NCBI GenBank assembly: GCA_963922205.1
Contig: CAWUHX010000226.1
Location: 496,001-560,000 of the forward strand
Direction: 5' to 3'
Length of the DNA: 64,000 bases
Source: Romanomermis culicivorax
Taxonomy: Eukaryota; Nematoda; Enoplea; Mermithida; Mermithidae
Shown here: one piece after another, positions 46,002 through 55,575 of the stretch
How the letters are laid out: each line of letters starts with the position of its first letter
Position numbering within the stretch: the stretch's first letter is position 1
Notes under the pieces: model-generated
Seen by the model: only the letters and a program-made list of their open reading frames with translations
Told to the model about the DNA's origin: nothing
Databases searched by the model: none
Position numbers and translations under genes: made by a program

Positions 46002-46252
46002 CTATAATCTGTTTTTCTTGAAATGCTTCCAAATAATGAAAGTGGAGAGCAAGTAATATTTCAGACTTTTGCGATTTTCTGACAAACAATATGTCGTGTA
46101 GGAGTGCAAATTTGAGAACATACTCATCTAACTTTTAACAATTTTTCGAGTTAAAAATTTTACAGTAAGAACTTTATGTAAACGATTTTGACCACAGTAC
46201 TAATTTGTGTCACTTTTCTATTTGGTAGCATTTTATAAAAAACAGACTATAA
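46002..46252 (+). mobile_element. MITE family A, complete copy
   Basis: Starts CTATAATCTGTTTTTCTTGA and ends TTTTATAAAAAACAGACTAT; the inner blocks agree with 41067-41316. Confidence 0.85.
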
Positions 46253-47582
46253 ATAAAAAGCTAAAATCAGTCAGTTTTTTTGTACTCTTTGGTTACGTGC
46301 TCGAATCTGTGCATTCCACGGCACAAAGCCCGGTTTCTGATAAAGACCCTTCACAGCAAAGTTGAAAATTGTCTTGTGTATGGCTGTGCCTGAACACTTC
46401 ACGTAGATCATATCAGATCTTTTTCATGGTTCAATTTTTCCGCGTGAAAAAAATGCTCATGTAAATACTAAACCTATAAAGTGAGCGGACACTTTTTCTA
46501 GAGATTGACAATAGCACTACAATTTCAGAAAAATAACAATACAGGTTCGTCATCTGCTAACGTATTTTTCTGCCCTCCGGAGCTCATTTGATGTTAAATA
46601 CATCATTGTTAAGGGTATTGTAACAAACATCTGCACATAACTGATGTCTAATACAAGCATAAAATATGTATTTCTAGTTTTTACGATCTGTGAGAAGCGA
46701 GTTGTAATTACTAATCTTTTCCAATAATTCATGTTTGTTTCTTATTTCAGCCAGTGAATAATCATCGAAAACGAGCCGAAAGCCAAATGAATAACTTTTT
46801 CTTTGGTCGTGAAAGGAAATGAGGCTGTGACTGAAAATATCGGCATCCGAATTGTTACTGCAGCCAAACATTATTGTTGATCTAAGGCGAGATTCTGTAA
46901 ACCTCAAGGATGGTTTGAAGTTTATGGCCATACAGCAAAAAAACAATTCTAAATGCTATATGGATTGTAACATTTGAAGACTTAAATTTAGTATAACTAA
47001 TATTGTTAAGGGTGTATCATTCGTACAAAAATGTTGGATTATGATCTTCCTCCCCATAGCAACACGCCGAAATAAATGGCTTGAATCACACAAACAATCG
47101 GAAAGAGGACAAGAAAAAAATAAGGCTATCTTTCTCGTCTCAGCACGGATGACCTGCAATTACTTGCCACTTCACAATAGAAGACGATCTAAGAATACAT
47201 TAGCACGCAAGACCACATTCTGAAGCACAGTAAGCAGAAGAAAATAAACGCATATAATTCTTCTAACCGTAAAAAATTAAATCAATAATACATTACCATA
47301 AATCCTCACCTCTAAGTCGCTCTGGAGTATAAGTCGTATCTAAAATTAGTAGGATTCCCTTATAAGTCGCTCTCGTCCATAAGTAGCACCAAAACATTGT
47401 AGTCTTTTCTAGAAAACGCCGCAAAAAAGACTCTGAAATAACGGTGTTCAAGCCGAGTAACCATGCGAAAACGGTTTGAAGAGTTTGGAAAAAGCCGATA
47501 TCGAAACAATTGAAATTGATAATGACGAGCAAGATCTGTGCAATACAGATTTCAAATCACCTGTATGTGAGTTATCTGATCT

Positions 47583-49031
47583 CTAGTGGTTATCGTCTCT
47601 GACTGCTAGTCTCAAGAACCAGGTTCGATTCTGGGTGTAACCCAAAATTGAATCTCTGGTAGCTGGCCCAGGCAGATACAGCCTTTCATCCTCTCGGGGT
47701 AGATAAATTGTGCAGGCAAGCTTGGAACGTTTCTTGCCGGGGTCTACTCAGCCCAGTTAGCATGTTGGGGGTCGGTGCCAGATCCGCTACCTAGTGCACA
47801 TCCCCTACCTAGTGCAGAACCGCTACCTAGTGCACATCCGCTACCATAGTCAGATCCGCTGCCTAGTGCACATCCGCTACTTTCTGCTGAGGTATATAAG
47901 TAACACGTTACATTTACTTTTTGCATTGAATGACCTAGGCAGGATTTCATTATGGAAGAATGTACAGTATACATTTACAAATTCCTAGGATCATTTAATT
48001 TTTTTCCAATTAGATGGCGCATGTTTCGTGAAAATTTAAAATTTCATCCGTTAAAAATTGGGAAATATGCGGTTGCAACCAATGCGACTCAAAATTTTCA
48101 ATTTGCCCCGAATTTTCAGAAGTAAATGCAAGAAATTGTGTTCTGCCAAATGCGTGCCACAAACCCCGGTGAGATGCAGTGGTTTGTTGTTCTAAACCCA
48201 GGGTTAACCCAATAATTTTCGATAGTAATGGGATAATTGCCATGGATCCAAGTTTGCTGAAAATATTCAGTCCTTGGTCTACTCGGGAGGTATATTCAAC
48301 AATAGTTTTTTTTTTTAATTTTGAACTCAAAATGATGATAAAATATTTGAAAATAATTAAAAAACAAAACAAAAACAATATTTTCATCACCCGGATTGGT
48401 ACAGGTAAAGAATGAAAAACGTCCGTCTAGACTGATTGTTCTGTCATTCGAGGTGCTTGTGTGATCACTTTGTTAGTAAATAAGAATTTTTCACGCATTA
48501 GAATGTGGTTGCGTGGACATTTTTATGATTTTATTACGTATCTTTGTGACTTATCTTTTGGTAGACTCCCTGTAGTATTACGTTTTTAACCATTCTTGCG
48601 GTTCCATAAAAGTGGCAAACAAAATATTTTTTACCACGCAGAACGCCTACCGTATTCCATTTTTTTTTTATTCTTTTGTCTTCGGAAAACCCTTATGAAA
48701 ACAATAGTAAAACATTTTTCACATTTTTTGCTGTCTAGTAGCGGATCTGACTATGGTAGTGGATGTGCACTAGGTAGCGGATCTGCTACCCAATCGCATG
48801 TTGGCGATAGTGCGGCAAATGAGGAGGCAGGTAGGTAACAGATCAAGTCCTGCTTGTCAGGCAGATGCCAGCCTGTGGAATGTGGCCTCCACTAGGCGGT
48901 AAAAAGCACCCGAAGAGCGCCTCTCATATAAGGTGGGCACTTATATCACTGTGTAGTCCTGTAAAGCCTGCCTTTCCGGCTATAGAAAAATGGGAAGTTG
49001 TATCCGGAAAAATTAAAAAAAAGAAAAAAAG
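47583..49031 (+). mobile_element. tRNA-derived SINE copy 2, 5' truncated and split by a foldback element
   Basis: Segments 47583-47768 and 48796-49031 together match the SINE at 21763-22209, from the middle of box A to the A-rich tail, with about 10% differences and a small deletion near 48831. The gap is filled by the 1027-bp element at 47769-48795. Confidence 0.88.
47769..48795. mobile_element. Foldback element with 9-bp target duplication (MULE-like)
   Basis: Inserted in SINE copy 2. GCATGTTGG occurs at 47760-47768 and again at 48796-48804, while the intact SINE has it once, so the insertion boundaries and a 9-bp target duplication are exact. The left arm (to about 47880) has five units and the right arm (from about 48733) about three inverted units of CCGCTACCTAGTGCACAT. 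A 9-bp duplication is typical of Mutator-like elements. No transposase. The interior holds a 126-codon minus-strand open frame (48390-48010) without recognisable similarity. Confidence 0.85.
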
Positions 49032-49338
49032 AATAGTTCATTAGATTGAAGGGCTATTAAGTTGTTTTCGAGTAAAAGTCGCAGTTTTAGACTCTATGTT
49101 TCGAGTATAAGTTGCGACTTATAGGTGAGGGTTTACAGTTTTTAAATTCGCGATTGAACCTGGATCAACTGTCTAGGATGGGCCGCCTTTCGGCGACAGT
49201 CATCATGGCGCTGACTTTTTCCGTAACCTTTTTTATTTGGTTAATTATACGTCGATTTGTTGAAAATGGGTGAATTTGATACTGTAAGTGAAGCAATTAT
49301 GATTATTTTTATTTTTATGAGATTGAACGTCGTGGTAT

Positions 49339-49550
49339 TATAGTCTGACAAAATGCTTCCAAATAGAAAAGTGAGACAAGTCAGTACTATCGTCAAAATC
49401 GTTTACATAGAGCTCTTATCGTAAAATTTTTCACTCGAAAAATTATTAAAGATGAGGTCAGTACGCTCACAAATTTTCAGTCATATACGATGTGTTGTTT
49501 ATCAGAAAATCGTGAAAATTTGAAATACTACTTGCTTTCCACCTCCATTA
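49339..49550 (-). mobile_element. MITE family A copy, one end missing
   Basis: Starts TATAGTCTGACAAAATGCTT and continues to ACTACTTGCTTTCCACCTCC, then stops short of the other terminus. Confidence 0.8.
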
Positions 49551-50648
49551 CAGAGCGCAATTTTCTGCGATCAAAAATATAGCTAATGTTTTACATTTTT
49601 TCTATTTTTAGTCAATTATACTAAAGCGCCCACATTTATCGTCGATTGTTAATCAGCTGACGGAATAAAAACGAAGTATATACAAAAAATCGAATGTGAA
49701 AAAATTCGGGTATTATGAAAATAAAAAAACGAATAGAAACGTAAGAAGGTAAATAATGAAAGCATCAGAAAGATGAAACAAAAAAACATAATAAACAAAA
49801 TCTTCAACTTCTGTATCACTTACTCCTCCGCAACGCCAGGGTACGTAACTTTTTCCTCCTATTTAGAAGAATTCAACTTGCAAGTGAAACAGATATACTG
49901 AGCTTTTGGACATATTTCTTTAAGGTTTCGATGAATTCAGGCGAATTTTTTCTCGGACGATCCAAAATATATGGCAAATACACGCAGAGAACGTAATGTA
50001 CTGAGTTACTGTCCCACTCAAAATACTGGCAGTTTCATCAAAAATACAAGAAACTTAAATATTCTTTGCCTCAGACAACAGGAAAAAAGACAACATATTT
50101 TGAGTATATCATGTAACGAAAATACCTATTCACAGAAACCCTGTTGGTAAACAAGAAACAGAAATTTTAAAACAAAGCAATATCCCCCGGACGGACCCGC
50201 TAATATAAGGCATCATTTGCGTATCAGTCAGTGCCAAATCCCCGTTTCAATGGAGCGTCAAAAAAGCCGTGTATAGAGAATGAAATCGTCTATTTTTTGT
50301 CAAGAAATGACGCTCGAAACGATATTTCTGGCTTTTTAGAAAATGTACAGAGTAAGAAAAACGTGTGCTTGAGGAGAACAAAAATGAAAAGAAAAAGGGA
50401 CATCACTTCTATCTGGAAAATGCTTGAACTGCAAAGAATGTGACAGGTGAGGAATATGATAACGGACGGACGTACGTTACGCCCATTTTATTCAAATTCG
50501 AACCGTGTGATATTTATAGCGTACAGTATGCGAAAAGATAATGATTGATTTCAATAATTCAAAATATGTATAATACGTTCTTAAAATATTGAGGAACCAT
50601 ATCCTGTACCTGGCAAATGAGTCATTTAAAACGTTGTAGACCGCGTTG

Positions 50649-50733
50649 CCGACTGTGCCGTCTGGCCGACTATAGCGGCTGGCCGACTGTACCGGGTGGC
50701 CGACTGTAGCACATGACCGACCGTACCGGGTGG
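50649..50733. repeat. 17-bp tandem repeat x 5
   Basis: Five exact-length units of CCGACTGTACCGGGTGG with substitutions (85 bp), GC-rich in an AT-rich setting. It resembles the subrepeats of the foldback elements but no inverted partner is near. Confidence 0.85.
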
Positions 50734-50770
50734 CCGAATTCAATTTGAAATAGTTTATATGACGGACTCT

Positions 50771-51135
50771 AAAGGGTCATCTATATTTTTTCGCTAAAAA
50801 ACATACGCAAGCGATTTACTCTTCAAGTATTGGAGCGATTTCAGCATATAAAACATCGCAAGGTAGACAATGAAATTTCCAATCGAAAGATACCAAACAC
50901 GCTCAACAAATATCTACTGTGTGCTTTAAATCTAGCTTTGACGCAAGAAACGTAAGAAACGCAAGATGCTTACAAAATAGTCGATTTCTGCAACACTATG
51001 CAATTTTTTTCAAAATACAGTTCACTGGATAGAACTCGTCAAGATTGCGCACAGAAAAAATGAGGGATTCGTTCGATTTTAATCATTGCAATCACTTGCA
51101 ACAAATTTTCGAGAAAAAAGTATAGATGGGTCTTT
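50771..51135. mobile_element. MITE-like inverted-repeat element
   Basis: Left terminus AAAGGGTCATCTATATTTTT. Right terminus, complemented, AAAGACCCATCTATACTTTT. The arms continue as an imperfect inverted repeat for about 45 bp, including CGCAAGCGATTTA. The termini resemble family P. Target duplication unclear. Confidence 0.55.
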
Positions 51136-51208
51136 ATACTTTTCCTCTATCGATAGGGTTTCGCGACGAGCGTTTCTATGAAGAATAAAATAGCCACTTG
51201 AAGTGTCC

Positions 51209-51212
51209 ATTG
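51209..51212. other. Target-site duplication, left (ATTG)
   Basis: ATTG immediately before TGTAACG; repeated after the 3' LTR at 55370-55373. Four base pairs is usual for gypsy-type integrases. Confidence 0.8.
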
Positions 51213-52042
51213 TGTAACGTACCTGCTAAAGCAGTACTGTAAATATGTAGCATACTGTATGTGATATTCATTTATTAGAAATTATTTTCATTTATTAATC
51301 TATCGTCTCAAGGATGTCTGGAATTCACACCCAAACATTCTTAGAAATTTATGTGAAGCACTCTATTTTGATCATCCCACACCCCATCGACCCAATTAAA
51401 GACACACATAATTATTTCCACATTGGCACCTGGCCCTCGTAATGCACATGAAGATACACATTCTGTAGGTACAATAATCCCCTCCAAAACGCGTAAACAC
51501 ACCTGCCTATGTAGAAAGTACAGAAATTCCGACCCAGACAAACGATTTAGGAGGAATGCATGGAAAACCGAAAAACACATGAAAAACTAAAAAACATAGG
51601 CGGCAAAGCATACTGTAGGTCAAAAGGCATGCAAGCGTAGAAATTAGGAGTAAATTAACATGAGGCGTGGCGAAAGAAACATACAGTAGGCGGAAACAGG
51701 TAAGCGAAGCAGCGATTGGTGGAAAAAGATCGACGGAAACACGACCTCCCGCGACGCCCAGGGAGTGGCCAAAACGTTGTATAAAAGAGAAGAAAAGCGT
51801 GATTTTTATGATTATTTTTGGTCGCGATTATTATTCGTGGTTTATTTTAAATTCGTGGTTCGCGTTCCTATTTTTATTTGCAAGCACCCGCGCCGCCCCC
51901 GTTTTATTTGTCGACGTTCAAGCGACCGTCGAATTACCCGTTGTTTATTGTAACCGTTCGCCCGCACCCCTGCCCCGTATTTGCCCCGCCGTATCGACCG
52001 ATTGGTCCAAGTAAAGTACCTCACAGAAATCTGGTCGTTACA
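51213..52042 (+). repeat. 5' LTR
   Basis: 830 bp from TGTAACG to CGTTACA, a perfect 7-bp terminal inverted repeat with the canonical TG and CA ends. A TATAAAAG box at 51780-51787 is a candidate promoter element for the U3/R boundary. Apparently the same as 54540-55369. Confidence 0.95.
51780..51787 (+). promoter_or_regulatory. Candidate TATA box of the LTR promoter
   Basis: TATAAAAG two-thirds of the way into the 5' LTR, a normal place for retrotransposon promoters. Also present in the 3' LTR at 55107-55114. Confidence 0.5.
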
Positions 52043-52045
52043 TAT

Positions 52046-52062
52046 TTTTGGTGACCGTACCG
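52046..52062 (+). other. Candidate primer-binding site
   Basis: TTTTGGTGACCGTACCG starts a few bases after the 5' LTR, where a tRNA 3' end normally pairs. TGGTGACC resembles sites used by other retroelements, but the tRNA was not identified. Confidence 0.35.
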
Positions 52063-52193
52063 TACCGTTAACCACTGGAACTCCCTGCCCCATTAAGGTG
52101 CATCCTATATCCGGGCATCCCTAAGCAGTAATCGCATACAGTCATAATCATTTCCTACAGTAGGACAGACAATCGTAAAAGCACAAACTGAAA

Positions 52194-54569
52194 ATGACCC
52201 ACCATACAACAGACCACTTAGGAGAAATTGTAAGAGAGCAAATCAACGAACTTTTTGCAGAAAATTTTCGAACTTTACACACACAATTGAGCAAAAACAC
52301 TATGAATCCCACCCTGATAGACGATTTGAGAACGGCCAACATCCGTAACAGTATGACAAACAATTTTTATGCAAAACCTACAGTATTTACGGGAGGAGTA
52401 ACCCAACATTTCGGCCAATGGAGCAAGCGACTAGAACAGTTCATGATACTACAAGGCATGAAAGATACTGACGAGCAACTCAAATTAGCATGTTTTGAAA
52501 TTCATTTGGGTGGTGCAGCATTAGCAAAATTCAAAAGTTTAGAAAATTCTGAAAACCCACCCCAAACGTATGAACAGTATAAAACTGCATTACAAGCATG
52601 TTTCCCCGACCACAGAGACACCGATTTACACCAACATTTTTTGCATGAACGGAAACAAAAAATATCGGAAACTGTCATTGAATTTTTGTTTGACCTCGAG
52701 CATCTAGCGACCCTCGCCTACCCCAATTTCAATTCAGAGGCACGAGAAATGATAATCAAACCCCTTTTCATGGAAGGCATGCAGACCGAAATTAGAGAGG
52801 CACTCAAGTACAAACGATTCACCTCCCTAACAGACATGTCTGATGAAGCAGCTTATGTTGAACAACAAATTTTCAGAAACAGATTGAAATCTAGCCCCAT
52901 ACCCCTCATATCCCCTGAATCGGAACCCATTCTTTCATTAGGCAATTACACTGAACAGCAGGGAATCCTACATAAATTGGAACAAGTCATGGAGTTGCAA
53001 TTGCAAATACTGCGAAATTCTCAAACCCAACCCCAGCATGATAACAGTAGTTTGAGACAGATCACATGTTTTCAATGCAATCAAGTCGGGCATTTCGCCA
53101 GAAATTGTAATTCACCAGGTTGTCAAAAGTCATGCCAAATTTGCTTTAGGAGTAATCACATGACTCGAGACTGTAAAAGCAGATGCATTCACTGTTCTCA
53201 GACTGGTCACAGATCCAGCCATTGCATACCACAAAGCTACTCAAATGTAGAATGTTTTCTTTGTAAGCAAAAAGGTCACACGAGTAGATATTGCCCCAAC
53301 CAAATGACCCCTAACATCCAAAATCACATTGAAGAGAGACTACCCCCACCACAAATGAACATTGATGTCCCAGTCATGTACTCCACATTGCCCACTGTCC
53401 AGCATCAACCTCACCATGCTTTAAATACAGTTCTGCCCAGCAGTCATAAGCAGTTTGACCCCCAGTATAACCTTGACATACCCCTTCCTGATGCAAGCAG
53501 CACTTCCAAAATTGCATCACCAAAAAGCAGTGACATGTTGAAATCCAAACTCCCCCAGCCTAAAATTGCACAGAAACATAAACATCCTGAAACCAGTGAG
53601 ACGTCCAAACCTGAACCAGCATGCAAAAAGGAACGCCCAATGTTTTCACAATTGCAGGGCCTCCCCACAGACCCCAACACATCCCCCAGGCGAAAAACTT
53701 CTTTTCCTACCCCCAAAGCACAAGAAAATCGTAAAATTCATTTTGCAGCTAGTATTTCCCAGAGTAAAAGTAGTGGTATCTGCAGTCCTGTCTCAAACGA
53801 CGTCAGCAAGCCCCAAATCTCCCATCCTGATACATGCATCGACCCTGTTTCTTGTCCCCTCCCAACGCCAGACCCCAACACATTCCCCAGGCGAAAAACT
53901 TCTTTTCCTACCCCCAAAGCACAAGAAAATCGTAAAATTCATTTTGCAGCTAGTATTTCCCAGAGTAAAAGTAGTGGTATCTGCAGTTCTAGCTCAAACG
54001 ACGTCAGCAAGCCCCAAATCCCCCATTCCGATACATGCATCGCCCCTGTTTCTTGCCCCCTCCCAGCGAAAAATTCAATCGCCCAATCTCATTTCCCCAC
54101 CCACAACAAACAGAAACGTCTTTATACATTCCCATGGCTAAAAGGCAAAGTAGAATCGACCAAAACTGACAGGATTGAAACGGAAAAAGCTGAGTTAATC
54201 AATTTCTTATCCAAATATCAGCTCCTTCACACTGAGTCAAAAACACATGTGAGTCACAGGCCACTTGTCTCCCACAGCATTGGTACAAGTAATTATAAAC
54301 ACAGACACAGACCCCTTTTTCGAAAACCACCAAAAGCAAAACAAAGCATCAAACACAAAGTTGAGCAACTTAAGAAAGCTGATGTTATCAATCAAAGCAC
54401 ATCCCCTTCATGTAAAACAGGCAGATCAATCGTTCAGACAAATTCCCCAATTCCCCCTATCCCTCCGAGTCTTCGACCCCAAAACCCTCTCTCCCTCGAC
54501 CCCCTTGAACGAGGACGTTCAACTCTGGAAGGAGGGAAATGTAACGTACCTGCTAAAGCAGTACTGTAA
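52194..54569 (+). CDS. Gag-like polyprotein, 791 aa, of the LTR element
   Basis: The first ATG after the leader gives a 791-residue frame whose stop lies inside the 3' LTR. Residues about 55-200 form a helical Gag capsid-like domain (FGQWSKRLEQFMILQGM near 70). Four CCHC knuckles of the form CX2CX4HX4C lie at 292-305, 314-327, 331-344 and 354-367, an unusually high number. Residues about 370-490 are Pro/Ser-rich. A 67-residue unit is duplicated in tandem at about 493-626. Residues about 660-740 (INFLSKYQLLH to KKADVINQSTSP) resemble the segment just upstream of reverse transcriptase in gypsy polyproteins. No protease or polymerase motif is present. Gag would assemble particles and package element RNA. 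Confidence 0.9.
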   Translation: MTHHTTDHLGEIVREQINELFAENFRTLHTQLSKNTMNPTLIDDLRTANIRNSMTNNFYAKPTVFTGGVTQHFGQWSKRLEQFMILQGMKDTDEQLKLACFEIHLGGAALAKFKSLENSENPPQTYEQYKTALQACFPDHRDTDLHQHFLHERKQKISETVIEFLFDLEHLATLAYPNFNSEAREMIIKPLFMEGMQTEIREALKYKRFTSLTDMSDEAAYVEQQIFRNRLKSSPIPLISPESEPILSLGNYTEQQGILHKLEQVMELQLQILRNSQTQPQHDNSSLRQITCFQCNQVGHFARNCNSPGCQKSCQICFRSNHMTRDCKSRCIHCSQTGHRSSHCIPQSYSNVECFLCKQKGHTSRYCPNQMTPNIQNHIEERLPPPQMNIDVPVMYSTLPTVQHQPHHALNTVLPSSHKQFDPQYNLDIPLPDASSTSKIASPKSSDMLKSKLPQPKIAQKHKHPETSETSKPEPACKKERPMFSQLQGLPTDPNTSPRRKTSFPTPKAQENRKIHFAASISQSKSSGICSPVSNDVSKPQISHPDTCIDPVSCPLPTPDPNTFPRRKTSFPTPKAQENRKIHFAASISQSKSSGICSSSSNDVSKPQIPHSDTCIAPVSCPLPAKNSIAQSHFPTHNKQKRLYTFPWLKGKVESTKTDRIETEKAELINFLSKYQLLHTESKTHVSHRPLVSHSIGTSNYKHRHRPLFRKPPKAKQSIKHKVEQLKKADVINQSTSPSCKTGRSIVQTNSPIPPIPPSLRPQNPLSLDPLERGRSTLEGGKCNVPAKAVL
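53670..54071 (+). repeat. 201-bp in-frame tandem duplication within gag
   Basis: 53670-53870 and 53871-54071 are near copies, each starting GACCCCAACACAT/CATTCCCCAG and containing AAATCGTAAAATTCATTTTG. 201 bp equals 67 codons, so the frame is kept. A few substitutions separate the copies. Confidence 0.9.
54525..54539 (+). other. Polypurine tract
   Basis: GGAAGGAGGGAAA lies immediately before TGTAACG of the 3' LTR, the usual site for plus-strand priming. It overlaps the end of the gag reading frame. Confidence 0.75.
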
Positions 54570-55369
54570 ATATGTAGCATACTGTATGTGATATTCATTT
54601 ATTAGAAATTATTTTCATTTATTAATCTATCGTCTCAAGGATGTCTGGAATTCACACCCAAACATTCTTAGAAATTTATGTGAAGCACTCTATTTTGATC
54701 ATCCCACACCCCATCGACCCAATTAAAGACACACATAATTATTTCCACATTGGCACCTGGCCCTCGTAATGCACATGAAGATACACATTCTGTAGGTACA
54801 ATAATCCCCTCCAAAACGCGTAAACACACCTGCCTATGTAGAAAGTACAGAAATTCCGACCCAGACAAACGATTTAGGAGGAATGCATGGAAAACCGAAA
54901 AACACATGAAAAACTAAAAAACATAGGCGGCAAAGCATACTGTAGGTCAAAAGGCATGCAAGCGTAGAAATTAGGAGTAAATTAACATGAGGCGTGGCGA
55001 AAGAAACATACAGTAGGCGGAAACAGGTAAGCGAAGCAGCGATTGGTGGAAAAAGATCGACGGAAACACGACCTCCCGCGACGCCCAGGGAGTGGCCAAA
55101 ACGTTGTATAAAAGAGAAGAAAAGCGTGATTTTTATGATTATTTTTGGTCGCGATTATTATTCGTGGTTTATTTTAAATTCGTGGTTCGCGTTCCTATTT
55201 TTATTTGCAAGCACCCGCGCCGCCCCCGTTTTATTTGTCGACGTTCAAGCGACCGTCGAATTACCCGTTGTTTATTGTAACCGTTCGCCCGCACCCCTGC
55301 CCCGTATTTGCCCCGCCGTATCGACCGATTGGTCCAAGTAAAGTACCTCACAGAAATCTGGTCGTTACA
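54540..55369 (+). repeat. 3' LTR
   Basis: 830 bp; same ends (TGTAACG, CGTTACA) and, as far as I can see, the same sequence as the 5' LTR. Followed by the ATTG duplication. Confidence 0.95.
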
Positions 55370-55383
55370 ATTGTAAAGGCTTA

Positions 55384-55575
55384 GAAGTGGTCAAAACTTG
55401 CAAAAAGTCGCAGCAAAACTTTTATTCAAAATTATGAAACGCCTATTGAGACTATTGAATGAATTTTTCCTTCATGGTTCAAAGTCCTTGATGATCAGTC
55501 TTTTCAATCATTGCAGGAGTAAGGCTGCGTTTGCCGAGACTCCGCCAGCTGCGTCGATCACTTCAAAATGTATGG
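55384..55575 (+). mobile_element. MITE family C copy beside the LTR element
   Basis: AAAGTCGCAGCAAAACTTTT, TTCAAAATTATGAAACGCCT, TCATTGCAGG and GGCTGCGTTTGCCGAGACTC correspond in order to 23975-24182. Ends near GCGTCGATCACTTCAAAAT. Confidence 0.5.

Larger units (their letters stand above)
47296..49138 (+). mobile_element. pogo/Tigger-like DNA transposon remnant, carrying nested insertions
   Basis: Left terminus CCATAAATCCTCACCTCTAA followed by GTCGC. Right terminus, complemented, CTGTAAACCCTCACCTATAA followed by GTCGC. The left end has a preceding TA. ATAAGTCGC is repeated internally near both ends. A short acidic open stretch, GLKSLEKADIETIEIDNDEQ (about 47475-47535), precedes the nested SINE and could be a transposase tail. 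The family assignment rests on the style of the termini and is tentative; SINE and foldback insertions account for about 1.45 kb. Confidence 0.55.
51213..55369 (+). mobile_element. Gag-only LTR retrotransposon (gypsy-like, non-autonomous), very young
   Basis: 4157 bp with two 830-bp LTRs that I cannot tell apart by eye. Flanking ATTG at 51209-51212 and 55370-55373 is a 4-bp target duplication. The internal 2497 bp hold one gene, a 791-codon gag-like ORF. There is no protease, reverse transcriptase, RNase H or integrase. A purine-rich tract lies directly before the 3' LTR. Such elements are non-autonomous and need Pol supplied in trans. Identical LTRs imply recent insertion. Confidence 0.93.

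Noticed and set aside
46674..46946. 90-codon minus-strand ORF with protein-like composition
   Set aside because: No acceptor/donor pair in phase with another exon and no family recognised; within the length expected by chance among many frames.
51667..52014. 115-codon ORF within each LTR
   Set aside because: Duplicated only because LTRs are duplicated; lies across the putative promoter and has no similarity to LTR-encoded proteins.
53566..54141. 191-codon ORF overlapping gag in another frame
   Set aside because: A shadow of the Pro/Ser/Lys-rich gag region, kept open by the tandem duplication and lack of TA-rich codons.
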